Shown here piece after piece: positions 1 through 15,000 of a stretch of 64,000 nucleotides of DNA. Both the position numbers and the translations under genes were made by a program. The notes under the pieces are model-generated. The model was not told the DNA's origin, did no database searches, and was given only the letters and a program-made list of their open reading frames with translations. Position 1 is the stretch's first letter. Every line of letters starts with the position of its first letter. The stretch comes from Paramacrobiotus metropolitanus (taxonomy: Eukaryota > Tardigrada > Eutardigrada > Parachela > Macrobiotidae), in NCBI RefSeq assembly GCF_019649055.1, contig NW_026570410.1, positions 1 to 64,000 on the forward strand, in the 5' to 3' direction.

Positions 1-3000
1 AAAGCGGTTCAAACTGTTTCTGATCTCACGATAATTACCGTTGACGTGCAAAACATTTCGTCTTTCTAATCCCATGTTTGAACGTAATCCTCCACGTTGC
101 TCTAGGCAGCTACAAAGATTCACACTATTAGCAACCTCACGGTACATACCGTGACTGGCTTACAAACAGTTCTGTCTGTTATCATAAGCTGAAATCCGTA
201 TTAACGTAACTGATCTTTGGACAAACAATTTTGCCACTGCCATCGATTCAAAAAATATAAAGAACTCGGTTCAATCTTTCGAGATTTTACTCGCTCAACA
301 AAATAGTGGTCATCTGAACAACTTTTAAAAAAAGTCATTTTTTGGAAAAAACCTGACTATAGCCTTTAAAAATCTGGTAAAGGCTGAAAAAATTAAATCG
401 AATGAAATGACTGCAAATTTTTTTTGGCTTAATTTAAGTAACAAAAGTAAGCAAGTCAATCTACGACCGTAGATAAGCGGACCTGAATATGATATCATAC
501 AATAACGGTCATATATTTCCATGGATATTAGCTGGTCAGTTCTAGAACATTCCATCATGAAGAATGGAGCTGTTTCGTGCTGGCCTAGCTGGCCTAAACA
601 GGACACATCATTTGCAAGCGCGATATACATCCGTTGGCGCCACTGAACAATTCTTTTCGCAATCACATGTTTGAACAAAATCCGGTTTGTGCTATACCAT
701 CCTCTTCCATACGATTGTTCGGTGCAATTCTACGTTGCTCTAGGTAGTTAAAAGCGGTTCAAACTGTTTCTGATCTCACGATAATTACCGTTGACGTGCA
801 AAACATTTCGTCCTTCTAATCCCATGTATGAACGTAATCCTCCCACGTTGCTCTAGGCAGCTACAAAGATTCACACTATTAGCAACCTCACGGTACATAC
901 CGTGACTGGCTTTAAACAGTTCTGTCTGTTATCATAAGCTGAAATCCGTATTAACGTAACTGATCTTTGGACAAACAATTTTGCCACTGCCATCGATTCA
1001 AAAATATAAAGAACTCGGTTCAATCTTTCGAGATTTTACTCGCTCAGCAAAATAGTGGTCATCTGAACAACTTTTAAAAGTCATTTTTTGGAAAAAACCT
1101 GACTATAGCCTTTAAAATCTGGTAAAAAGGCTGAAAAATTAAATCAGAATGAAATGACTGAAAATTTTTTGGCTTAATTTAAGTAACAAAAGTAAGCAAT
1201 TCAATCTACGACCGTAGATAAGCGGACTTGAATATGATATCATACAATAACGATCATATATTTCCATGGATATTAGCTGGTCAGTTCTAGAACATTCCAT
1301 CATGAAGAATGGAGCTGTTTCGTGCTGGCCTAGCTGGCCACAAACAGGACACATCATTTGCAAGCACGCGATATACATCCGTTGGCGCCACTGAACAATT
1401 CTTTTCGCAATCACATGTTTGAACAAAATCCGGTTTTGTGCTATACCATCCTCTTCCATACGATTGTTCGGTGCAATTCTACGTTGCTCTAGGTAGTTAA
1501 AAGCGGTTCAAACTGTTTCTGATCTCACGATAATTACCGTTGACGTGCAAAACATTTCGTCCTTCTAATCCCATGTATGAACGTAATCCTCCACGTTGCT
1601 CTAGGGCAGCTACAAAAGATTCACACTATTAGCAACCTCACGGTACATACCGTGACTGGCTTACAAACAGTTCTGTCTGTTATCATAAGCTGAAATCCGT
1701 ATTAACGTAACTGATCTTTGGACAAACAATTTTGCCACTGCCATCGATTCAAAAATATAAAGAACTCGGTTCAATCTTTCGAGATTTTACTCGCTCAGCA
1801 AAATAGTGGTCATCTGAACAACTTTTAAAAAGTCATTTTTTGGAAAAACCTGACTATAGCCTTTAAAAATCTGGTAAAAGGCTGAAAATTAAATCGAATG
1901 AAATGATGCAAATTTTTGGCTTAATTTAAGTAACAAAAGTAAGCAATTCAATCTACGACCGTAGATAAGCGGACTTGAATATGATATCATACAATAACGA
2001 TCATATATTTCCATGGATATTAGCTGGTCAGTTCTAGAACATTCCATCATGAAGAATGGAGCTGTTTCGTGCTGGCCTAGCTGACCACAAACAGGACACA
2101 TCATTTGCAAGCACGCGATATACATCCGTTGGCGCCACTGAACAATTCTTTTTCGCAATCACATGTTTGAACAAAATCCGGTTTTGTGCTATACCATCCT
2201 CTTCCATACGATTGTTCGGTGCAATTCTACGTTGCTCTAGGTAGTTAAAAGCGGTTCAAACTGTTTCTGATCTCACGATAATTACCGTTGACGTGCAAAA
2301 CATTTCGTCCTTCTAATCCCATGTATGAACGTAATCCTCCACGTTGCTCTAGGCAGCTACAAAAGATTCACACTATTAGCAACCTCACGGTACATACCGT
2401 GACTGAAACTACAAACAGTTCTGTCTGTTATCATAAGCTGAAATCCGTATTAACGTAACTGATCTTTGGACAAACAATTTTGCCACTGCCATCGATTCAA
2501 AAATATAAAGAACTCGGTTCAATCTTTCGAGATTTTACTCGCTCAGCAAAATAGTGGTCATCTGAACAACTTTAAAAAAAAGTCATTTTTTTGGAAAAAA
2601 CCTGACTATAGCCTTTAAAAATCTGGTAAAAGGCTGAAAAATTAAATCGAATGAAATGAATGCAAATTTTTGGCTTAATTTAAGTAACCAAAGTAAGTAA
2701 TTCAATCTACGACCGTAGATAAGCGGACCTGAATATGATATCATACAATAACGATCATACATTTCCATGGATATTAGCTGGTCAGTTCTAGAACATTCCA
2801 TCATGAAGAATGGAGCTGTTTCGTGCTGGCCTAGCTGGCCACAAACAGGACACATCATTTGCAAGCACGCGATATACATCCGTTGGCGCCACTGAACAAT
2901 TCTTTTCGCAATCACATGTTTGAACAAAATCCGGTTTTGTGCTATACCATCCTCTTCCATACGATTGTTCGGTGCAATTCTACGTTGCTCTAGGTAGTTA

Positions 3001-6000
3001 AAAGCGGTTCAAACTGTTTCTGATCTCACGATAATTACCGTTGACGTGCAAAACATTTCGTCCTTCTAATCCCATGTATGAACGTAATCCTCCACGTTGC
3101 TCTAGGCAGCTACAAAAGATTCACACTATTAGCAACCTCACGGTACATACCGTGACTGGCTTGCTAAACAGTTCTGTCTGTTATCATAAGCTGAAATCCG
3201 TATTAACGTAACTGATCTTTGGACAAACAATTTTGCCACTGCCATCGATTCAAAAATATAAAGAACTCGGTTCAATCTTTCGAGATTTTACTCGCTCAGC
3301 AAAATAGTGGTCATCTGAACAACTTTTAAAAAAGTCATTTTTTGGAAAAAACCTGACTATAGCCTTTAAAAATCTGGTAAAAGGCTGAAAAATTAAATCG
3401 AATGAAATGAATGCAAATTTTTTTGGCTTAATTTAAGTAACCAAAGTAAGCAATTCAATCTACGACCGTAGATAAGCGGACCTGAATATGATATCATACA
3501 ATAACGATCATACATTTCCATGGATATTAGCTGGTCAGTTCTAGAACATTCCATCATGAAGAATGGAGCTGTTTCGTGCTGGCCTAGCTGGCCACAAACA
3601 GGACACATCATTTGCAAGCACGCGATATACATCCGTTGGCGCCACTGAACAATTCTTTTCGCAATCACATGTTTGAACAAAATCCGGTTTTGTGCTATAC
3701 CATCCTCTTCCATACGATTGTTCGGTGCAATTCTACGTTGCTCTAGGTAGTTAAAAGCGGTTCAAACTGTTTCTGATCTCACGATAATTACCGTTGACGT
3801 GCAAAACATTTCGTCCTTCTAATCCCATGTATGAACGTAATCCTCCACGTTGCTCTAGGCAGCTACAAAGATTCACACTATTAGCAACCTCACGGTACAT
3901 ACCGTGACTGGCTTACAAACAGTTCTGTCTGTTATCATAAGCTGAAATCCGTATTAACGTAACTGATCTTTGGACAAACAATTTTGCCACTGCCATCGAT
4001 TCAAAAATATAAAGAACTCGGTTCAATCTTTCGAGATTTTACTCGCTCAGCAAAATAGTGGTCATCTGAACAACTTTTAAAAAAAGTCATTTTTTGGAAA
4101 AAACCTGACTATAGCCTTTAAAAATCTGGTAAAAGGCTGAAAAAATTAAATCGAATGAAATGAATGCAAATTTTTTTGGCTTAATTTAAGTAACCAAAGT
4201 AAGCAATTCAATCTACGACCGTAGATAAGCGGACCTGAATATGATATCATACAATAACGATCATACATTTCCATGGATATTAGCTGGTCAGTTCTAGAAC
4301 ATTCCATCATGAAGAATGGAGCTGTTTCGTGCTGGCCTAGCTGGCCACAAACAGGACACATCATTTGCAAGCACGCGATATACATCCGTTGGCGCCACTG
4401 AACAATTCTTTTTCGCAATCACATGTTTGAACAAAATCCGGTTTTGTGCTATACCATCCTCTTCCATACGATTGTTCGGTGCAATTCTACGTTGCTCTAG
4501 GTAGTTAAAAGCGGTTCAAACTGTTTCTGATCTCACGATAATTACCGTTGACGTGCAAAACATTTCGTCCTTCTAATCCCATGTATGAACGTAATCCTCC
4601 ACGTTGCTCTAGGCAGCTACAAAAGATTCACACTATTAGCAACCTCACGGTACATACCGTGACTGGCTTACAAACAGTTCTGTCTGTTATCATAAGCTGA
4701 AATCCGTATTAACGTAACTGATCTTTGGACAAACAATTTTGCCACTGCCATCGATTCAAAAATATAAAGAACTCGGTTCAATCTTTCGAGATTTTACTCG
4801 CTCAGCAAAATAGTGGTCATCTGAACAACTTTTAAAAAAGTCATTTTTTTGGAAAAACCTGACTATAGCCTTTAAAAATCTGGTAAAAAGGCTGAAAAAT
4901 TAAATCGAATGAAATGAATGCAAATTTTTTTGGCTTAATTTAAGTAACCAAAGTAAGCAATTCAATCTACGACCGTAGATAAGCGGACCTGAATATGATA
5001 TCATACAATAACGATCATACATTTCCATGGATATTAGCTGGTCAGTTCTAGAACATTCCATCATGAAGAATGGAGCTGTTTCGTGCTGGCCTAGCTGGCC
5101 ACAAACAGGACACATCATTTGCAAGCACGCGATATACATCCGTTGGCGCCACTGAACAATTCTTTTCGCAATCACATGTTTGAACAAAATCCGGTTTTGT
5201 GCTATACCATCCTCTTCCATACGATTGTTCGGTGCAATTCTACGTTGCTCTAGGTAGTTAAAAGCGGTTCAAACTGTTTCTGATCTCACGATAATTACCG
5301 TTGACGTGCAAAACATTTCGTCCTTCTAATCCCATGTATGAACGTAATCCTCCACGTTGCTCTAGGCAGCTACAAAAGATTCACACTATTAGCAACCTCA
5401 CGGTACATACCGTGACTGGCTTACAAACAGTTCTGTCTGTTATCATAAGCTGAAATCCGTATTAACGTAACTGATCTTTGGACAAACAATTTTGCCACTG
5501 CCATCGATTCAAAAATATAAAGAACTCGGTTCAATCTTTTGAGATTTTACTCGCTCAGCAAAATAGTGGTCATCTGAACAACTTTTAAAAAAAAGTCATT
5601 TTTTGGAAAAAACCTGACTATAGCCTTTAAAAATCTGGTAAAAAGGCTGAAAAATTAAATCGAATGAAATGAATGCAAATTTTTTTGGCTTAATTTAAGT
5701 AACCAAAGTAAGCAATTCAATCTACGACCGTAGATAAGCGGACTTGAATATGATATCATACAATAACGATCATACATTTCCATGGATATTAGCTGGTCAG
5801 TTCTAGAACATTCCATCATGAAGAATGGAGCTGTTTCGTGCTGGCCTAGCTGGCCACAAACAGGACACATCATTTGCAAGCACGCGATATACATCCGTTG
5901 GCGCCACTGAACAATTCTTTTCGCAATCACATGTTTGAACAAAATCCGGTTTTGTGCTATACCATCCTCTTCCATACGATTGTTCGGTGCAATTCTACGT

Positions 6001-9000
6001 TGCTCTAGGTAGTTAAAAGCGGTTCAAACTGTTTCTGATCTCACGATAATTACCGTTGACGTGCAAAACATTTCGTCCTTCTAATCCCATGTATGAACGT
6101 AATCCTCCACGTTGCTCTAGGCAGCTACAAAAGATTCACACTATTAGCAACCTCACGGTACATACCGTGACTGGCTTACAAACAGTTCTGTCTGTTATCA
6201 TAAGCTGAAATCCGTATTAACGTAACTGATCTTTGGACAAACAATTTTGCCACTGCCATCGATTCAAAAATATAAAGAACTCGGTTCAATCTTTCGAGAT
6301 TTTACTCGCTCAGCAAAATAGTGGTCATCTGAACAACTTTTAAAAAAAGTCATTTTTTTGGAAAAAACCTGACTATAGCCTTTAAAAATCTGGTAAAAAG
6401 GCTGAAAAATTAAATCGAATGAAATGAATGCAAATTTTTTTGGCTTAATTTAAGTAACCAAAGTAAGCAATTCAATCTACGACCGTAGATAAGCGGACCT
6501 GAATATGATATCATACAATAACGATCATACATTTCCATGGATATTAGCTGGTCAGTTCTAGAACATTCCATCATGAAGAATGGAGCTGTTTCGTGCTGGC
6601 CTAGCTGGCCACAAACAGGACACATCATTTGCAAGCACGCGATATACATCCGTTGGCGCCACTGAACAATTCTTTTTCGCAATCACATGTTTGAACAAAA
6701 TCCGGTTTTGTGCTATACCATCCTCTTCCATACGATTGTTCGGTGCAATTCTACGTTGCTCTAGGTAGTTAAAAGCGGTTCAAACTGTTTCTGATCTCAC
6801 GATAATTACCGTTGACGTGCAAAACATTTCGTCCTTCTAATCCCATGTATGAACGTAATCCTCCACGTTGCTCTAGGCAGCTACAAAAGATTCACACTAT
6901 TAGCAACCTCACGGTACATACCGTGACTGGCTTACAAACAGTTCTGTCTGTTATCATAAGCTGAAATCCGTATTAACGTAACTGATCTTTGGACAAACAA
7001 TTTTGCCACTGCCATCGATTCAAAAATATAAAGAACTCGGTTCAATCTTTCGAGATTTTACTCGCTCAGCAAAATAGTGGTCATCTGAACAACTTTTAAA
7101 AAAAAGTCATTTTTTTGGAAAAAACCTGACTATAGCCTTTAAAAATCTGGTAAAAAGGCTGAAAAATTAAATCGAATGAAATGAATGCAAATTTTTTTGG
7201 CTTAATTTAAGTAACCAAAGTAAGCAATTCAATCTACGACCGTAGATAAGCGGACCTGAATATGATATCATACAATAACGATCATATATTTCCATGGATA
7301 TTAGCTGGTCAGTTCTAGAACATTCCATCATGAAGAATGGAGCTGTTTCGTGCTGGCCTAGCTGGCCACAAACAGGACACATCATTTGCAAGCACGCGAT
7401 ATACATCCGTTGGCGCCACTGAACAATTCTTTTTCGCAATCACATGTTTGAACAAAATCCGGTTTTGTGCTATACCATCCTCTTCCATACGATTGTTCGG
7501 TGCAATTCTACGTTGCTCTAGGTAGTTAAAAGCGGTTCAAACTGTTTCTGATCTCACGATAATTACCGTTGACGTGCAAAACATTTCGTCCTTCTAATCC
7601 CATGTATGAACGTAATCCTCCACGTTGCTCTAGGCAGCTACAAAAGATTCACACTATTAGCAACCTCACGGTACATACCGTGACTGGCTTACAAACAGTT
7701 CTGTCTGTTATCATAAGCTGAAATCCGTATTAACGTAACTGATCTTTGGACAAACAATTTTGCCACTGCCATCGATTCAAAAATATAAAGAACTCGGTTC
7801 AATCTTTCGAGATTTTACTCGCTCAGCAAAATAGTGGTCATCTGAACAACTTTTAAAAAAAGTCATTTTTTTGGAAAAAACCTGACTATAGCCTTTAAAA
7901 ATCTGGTAAAAAGGCTGAAAAATTAAATCGAATGAAATGAATGCAAATTTTTTTGGCTTAATTTAAGTAACCAAAGTAAGCAATTCAATCTACGACCGTA
8001 GATAAGCGGACCTGAATATGATATCATACAATAACGATCATACATTTCCATGGATATTAGCTGGTCAGTTCTAGAACATTCCATCATGAAGAATGGAGCT
8101 GTTTCGTGCTGGCCTAGCTGGCCACAAACAGGACACATCATTTGCAAGCACGCGATATACATCCGTTGGCGCCACTGAACAATTCTTTTTCGCAATCACA
8201 TGTTTGAACAAAATCCGGTTTTGTGCTATACCATCCTCTTCCATACGATTGTTCGGTGCAATTCTACGTTGCTCTAGGTAGTTAAAAGCGGTTCAAACTG
8301 TTTCTGATCTCACGATAATTACCGTTGACGTGCAAAACATTTCGTCCTTCTAATCCCATGTATGAACGTAATCCTCCACGTTGCTCTAGGCAGCTACAAA
8401 AGATTCACACTATTAGCAACCTCACGGTACATACCGTGACTGGCTTACAAACAGTTCTGTCTGTTATCATAAGCTGAAATCCGTATTAACGTAACTGATC
8501 TTTGGACAAACAATTTTGCCACTGCCATCGATTCAAAAATATAAAGAACTCGGTTCAATCTTTCGAGATTTTACTCGCTCAGCAAAATAGTGGTCATCTG
8601 AACAACTTTTAAAAAAAGTCATTTTTTGGAAAAAACCTGACTATAGCCTTTAAAAATCTGGTAAAAGGCTGAAAAATTAAATCGAATGAAATGAATGCAA
8701 ATTTTTTTGGCTTAATTTAAGTAACCAAAGTAAGCAATTCAATCTACGACCGTAGATAAGCGGACCTGAATATGATATCATACAATAACGATCATACATT
8801 TCCATGGATATTAGCTGGTCAGTTCTAGAACATTCCATCATGAAGAATGGAGCTGTTTCGTGCTGGCCTAGCTGGCCACAAACAGGACACATCATTTGCA
8901 AGCACGCGATATACATCCGTTGGCGCCACTGAACAATTCTTTTCGCAATCACATGTTTGAACAAAATCCGGTTTTGTGCTATACCATCCTCTTCCATACG

Positions 9001-12000
9001 ATTGTTCGGTGCAATTCTACGTTGCTCTAGGTAGTTAAAAGCGGTTCAAACTGTTTCTGATCTCACGATAATTACCGTTGACGTGCAAAACATTTCGTCC
9101 TTCTAATCCCATGTATGAACGTAATCCTCCACGTTGCTCTAGGCAGCTACAAAAGATTCACACTATTAGCAACCTCACGGTACATACCGTGACTGGCTTA
9201 CAAACAGTTCTGTCTGTTATCATAAGCTGAAATCCGTATTAACGTAACTGATCTTTGGACAAACAATTTTGCCACTGCCATCGATTCAAAAATATAAAGA
9301 ACTCGGTTCAATCTTTCGAGATTTTACTCGCTCAGCAAAATAGTGGTCATCTGAACAACTTTTAAAAAAAGTCATTTTTTGGAAAAAACCTGACTATAGC
9401 CTTTAAAAATCTGGTAAAAAGGCTGAAAAATTAAATCGAATGAAATGAATGCAAATTTTTTTGGCTTAATTTAAGTAACCAAAGTAAGCAATTCAATCTA
9501 CGACCGTAGATAAGCGGACCTGAATATGATATCATACAATAACGATCATACATTTCCATGGATATTAGCTGGTCAGTTCTAGAACATTCCATCATGAAGA
9601 ATGGAGCTGTTTCGTGCTGGCCTAGCTGGCCACAAACAGGACACATCATTTGCAAGCACGCGATATACATCCGTTGGCGCCACTGAACAATTCTTTTTCG
9701 CAATCACATGTTTAAACAAAATCCGGTTTTGTGCTATACCATCCTCTTCCATACGATTGTTCGGTGCAATTCTACGTTGCTCTAGGTAGTTAAAAGCGGT
9801 TCAAACTGTTTCTGATCTCACGATAATTACCGTTGACGTGCAAAACATTTCGTCCTTCTAATCCCATGTATGAACGTAATCCTCCACGTTGCTCTAGGCA
9901 GCTACAAAAGATTCACACTATTAGCAACCTCACGGTACATACCGTGACTGGCTTACAAACAGTTCTGTCTGTTATCATAAGCTGAAATCCGTATTAACGT
10001 AACTGATCTTTGGACAAACAATTTTGCCACTGCCATCGATTCAAAAATATAAAGAACTCGGTTCAATCTTTCGAGATTTTACTCGCTCAGCAAAATAGTG
10101 GTCATCTGAACAACTTTTAAAAAAAGTCATTTTTTGGAAAAAACCTGACTATATATAGCCTTTAAAAATCTGGTAAAAGGCCGAAAAATTAAATCGAATG
10201 AAATGACTGCAAATTTTATTCGGCTTAATTTAAGTAACCAAAGTAAGCAAGTCAATCTACGACCGTAGATAAGCGGACCTGAATATGATATCATACAATA
10301 ACGATCATATATTTCCATGGATATTAGCTGGTCAGTTCTAGAACATTCCATCATGAAGAATGGAGCTGTTTCGTGCTGGCCTAGCTGGCCACAAACAGGA
10401 CACATCATTTGCAAGCACGCGATATACATCCGTTGGCGCCACTGAACAATTCTTTTCGCAATCACATGTTTAAACAAAATCCGGTTTTGTGCTATACCAT
10501 CCTCTTCCATACGATTGTTCGGTGCAATTCTACGTTGCTCTAGGTAGTTAAAAGCGGTTCAAACTGTTTCTGATCTCACGATAATTACCGTTGACGTGCA
10601 AAACATTTCGTCCTTCTAATCCCATGTATGAACGTAATCCTCCACGTTGCTCTAGGCAGCTACAAAAGATTCACACTATTAGCAACCTCACGGTACATAC
10701 CGTGACTGGCTTACAAACAGTTCTGTCTGTTATCATAAGCTGAAATCCGTATTAACGTAACTGATCTTTGGACAAACAATTTTGCCACTGCCATCGATTC
10801 AAAATATAAAGAACTCGGTTCAATCTTTCGAGATTTTACTCGCTCAGCAAAATAGTGGTCATCTGAACAACTTTTAAAAAAAGTCATTTTTTGGAAAAAC
10901 CTGACTATATATAGCCTTTAAAAATCTGGTAAAAAGGCTGAAAAATTAAATCGAATGAAATGAATGCAAATTTTTTTGGCTTAATTTAAGTAACCAAAGT
11001 AAGCAATTCAATCTACGACCGTAGATAAGCGGACCTGAATATGATATCATACAATAACGATCATACATTTCCATGGATATTAGCTGGTCAGTTCTAGAAC
11101 ATTCCATCATGAAGAATGGAGCTGTTTCGTGCTGGCCTAGCTGGCCACAAACAGGACACATCATTTGCAAGCACGCGATATACATCCGTTGGCGCCACTG
11201 AACAATTCTTTTTCGCAATCACATGTTTGAACAAAATCCGGTTTTGTGCTATACCATCCTCTTCCATACGATTGTTCGGTGCAATTCTACGTTGCTCTAG
11301 GTAGTTAAAAGCGGTTCAAACTGTTTCTGATCTCACGATAATTACCGTTGACGTGCAAAACATTTCGTCCTTCTAATCCCATGTATGAACGTAATCCTCC
11401 ACGTTGCTCTAGGCAGCTACAAAAGATTCACACTATTAGCAACCTCACGGTACATACCGTGACTGGCTTACAAACAGTTCTGTCTGTTATCATAAGCTGA
11501 AATCCGTATTAACGTAACTGATCTTTGGACAAACAATTTTGCCACTGCCATCGATTCAAAAATATAAAGAACTCGGTTCAATCTTTCGAGATTTTACTCG
11601 CTCAGCAAAATAGTGGTCATCTGAACAACTTTTAAAAAAAGTCATTTTTTTGGAAAAAACCTGACTATAGCCTTTAAAAATCTGGTAAAAAGGCTGAAAA
11701 ATTAAATCGAATGAAATGAATGCAAATTTTTTGGCTTAATTTAAGTAACCAAAGTAAGCAATTCAATCTACGACCGTAGATAAGCGGACCTGAATATGAT
11801 ATCATACAATAACGATCATACATTTCCATGGATATTAGCTGGTCAGTTCTAGAACATTCCATCATGAAGAATGGAGCTGTTTCGTGCTGGCCTAGCTGGC
11901 CACAAACAGGACACATCATTTGCAAGCACGCGATATACATCCGTTGGCGCCACTGAACAATTCTTTTCGCAATCACATGTTTGAACAAAATCCGGTTTTG

Positions 12001-15000
12001 TGCTATACCATCCTCTTCCATACGATTGTTCGGTGCAATTCTACGTTGCTCTAGGTAGTTAAAAGCGGTTCAAACTGTTTCTGATCTCACGATAATTACC
12101 GTTGACGTGCAAAACATTTCGTCCTTCTAATCCCATGTATGAACGTAATCCTCCACGTTGCTCTAGGCAGCTACAAAAGATTCACACTATTAGCAACCTC
12201 ACGGTACATACCGTGACTGGCTTACAAACAGTTCTGTCTGTTATCATAAGCTGAAATCCGTATTAACGTAACTGATCTTTGGACAAACAATTTTGCCACT
12301 GCCATCGATTCAAAAATATAAAGAACTCGGTTCAATCTTTCGAGATTTTACTCGCTCAGCAAAATAGTGGTCATCTGAACAACTTTTAAAAAAAGTCATT
12401 TTTTTGGAAAAAACCTGACTATAGCCTTTAAAAATCTGGTAAAAAGGCTGAAAAATTAAATCGAATGAAATGAATGCAAATTTTTTGGCTTAATTTAAGT
12501 AACCAAAGTAAGCAATTCAATCTACGACCGTAGATAAGCGGACCTGAATATGATATCATACAATAACGATCATACATTTCCATGGATATTAGCTGGTCAG
12601 TTCTAGAACATTCCATCATGAAGAATGGAGCTGTTTCGTGCTGGCCTAGCTGGCCACAAACAGGACACATCATTTGCAAGCACGCGATATACATCCGTTG
12701 GCGCCACTGAACAATTCTTTTTCGCAATCACATGTTTGAACAAAATCCGGTTTTGTGCTATACCATCCTCTTCCATACGATTGTTCGGTGCAATTCTACG
12801 TTGCTCTAGGTAGTTAAAAGCGGTTCAAACTGTTTCTGATCTCACGATAATTACCGTTGACGTGCAAAACATTTCGTCCTTCTAATCCCATGTATGAACG
12901 TAATCCTCCACGTTGCTCTAGGCAGCTACAAAAGATTCACACTATTAGCAACCTCACGGTACATACCGTGACTGGCTTACAAACAGTTCTGTCTGTTATC
13001 ATAAGCTGAAATCCGTATTAACGTAACTGATCTTTGGACAAACAATTTTGCCACTGCCATCGATTCAGAAATATAAAGAACTCGGTTCAATCTTTCGAGA
13101 TTTTACTCGCTCAGCAAAATAGTGGTCATCTGAACAACTTTTAAAAAAAGTCATTTTTTTGGAAAAAACCTGACTATAAAAATCTGGTAAAAAGGCTGAA
13201 AAATTAAATCGAATGAAATGAATGCAAATTTTTTTGGCTTAATTTAAGTAACCAAAGTAAGCAATTCAATCTACGACCGTAGATAAGCGGACCTGAATAT
13301 GATATCATACAATGACGATCATATATTTCCATGGATATTAGCTGGTCAGTTCTAGAACATTCCATCATGAAGAATGGAGCTGTTTCGTGCTGGCCTAGCT
13401 GGCCACAAACAGGACACATCATTTGCAAGCACGCGATATACATCCGTTGGCGCCACTGAACAATTCTTTTCGCAATCACATGTTTGAACAAAATCCGGTT
13501 TTGTGCTATACCATCCTCTTCCATACGATTGTTCGGTGCAATTCTACGTTGCTCTAGGTAGTTAAAAGCGGTTCAAACTGTTTCTGATCTCACGATAATT
13601 ACCGTTGACGTGCAAAACATTTCGTCCTTCTAATCCCATGTATGAACGTAATCCTCCACGTTGCTCTAGGCAGCTACAAAAGATTCACACTATTAGCAAC
13701 CTCACGGTACATACCGTGACTGGCTTACAAACAGTTCTGTCTGTTATCATAAGCTGAAATCCGTATTAACGTAACTGATCTTTGGACAAACAATTTTGCC
13801 ACTGCCATCGATTCAAAAATATAAAGAACTCGGTTCAATCTTTCGAGATTTTACTCGCTCAGCAAAATAGTGGTCATCTGAACAACTTTTAAAAAAAGTC
13901 ATTTTTTGAAAAAACCTGACTATATATAGTCTTTAAAAATCTGGTAAAAGGCCAAAAAATTAAATCGAATGAAATGACTGAGAATTTATTCGGCTTAATT
14001 TAAGTAACAAAAGTAAGCAAGTCAATCTACGACCGTAGATAAGCGGACCTGAATATGATATCATACAATAACGATCATATATTTCCATGGATATTAGCTG
14101 GTCAGTTCTAGAACATTCCATCATGAAGAATGGAGCTGTTTCGTGCTGGCCTAGCTGGCCACAAACAGGACACATCATTTGCAAGCACGCGATATACATC
14201 CGTTGGCGCCACTGAACAATTCTTTTTCGCAATCACATGTTTGAACAAAATCCGGTTTTGTGCTATACCATCCTCTTCCATACGATTGTTCGGTGCAATT
14301 CTACGTTGCTCTAGGTAGTTAAAAGCGGTTCAAACTGTTTCTGATCTCACGATAATTACCGTTGACGTGCAAAACATTTCGTCCTTCTAATCCCATGTAT
14401 GAACGTAATCCTCCACGTTGCTCTAGGCAGCTACAAAAGATTCACACTATTAGCAACCTCACGGTACATACCGTGACTGGCTTACAAACAGTTCTGTCTG
14501 TTATCATAAGCTGAAATCCGTATTAACGTAACTGATCTTTGGACAAACAATTTTGCCACTGCCATCGATTCAAAAATATAAAGAACTCGGTTCAATCTTT
14601 CGAGATTTTACTCGCTCAGCAAAATAGTGGTCATCTGAACAACTTTTAAAAAAAGTCATTTTTTTGAAAAAAACCTGACTATATATAGCCTTTAAAAATC
14701 TGGTAAAAAGGCCGAAAAATTAAATCGAATGAAATGACTGAGAATTTATTCGGCTTAATTTAAGTAACAAAAGTAAGCAAGTCAATCTACGACCGTAGAT
14801 AAGCGGACCTGAATATGATATCATACAATAACGATCATATATTTCCATGGATATTAGCTGGTCAGTTCTAGAACATTCCATCATGAAGAATGGAGCTGTT
14901 TCGTGCTGGCCTAGCTGGCCACAAACAGGACACATCATTTGCAAGCACGCGATATACATCCGTTGGCGCCACTGAACAATTCTTTTCGCAATCACATGTT

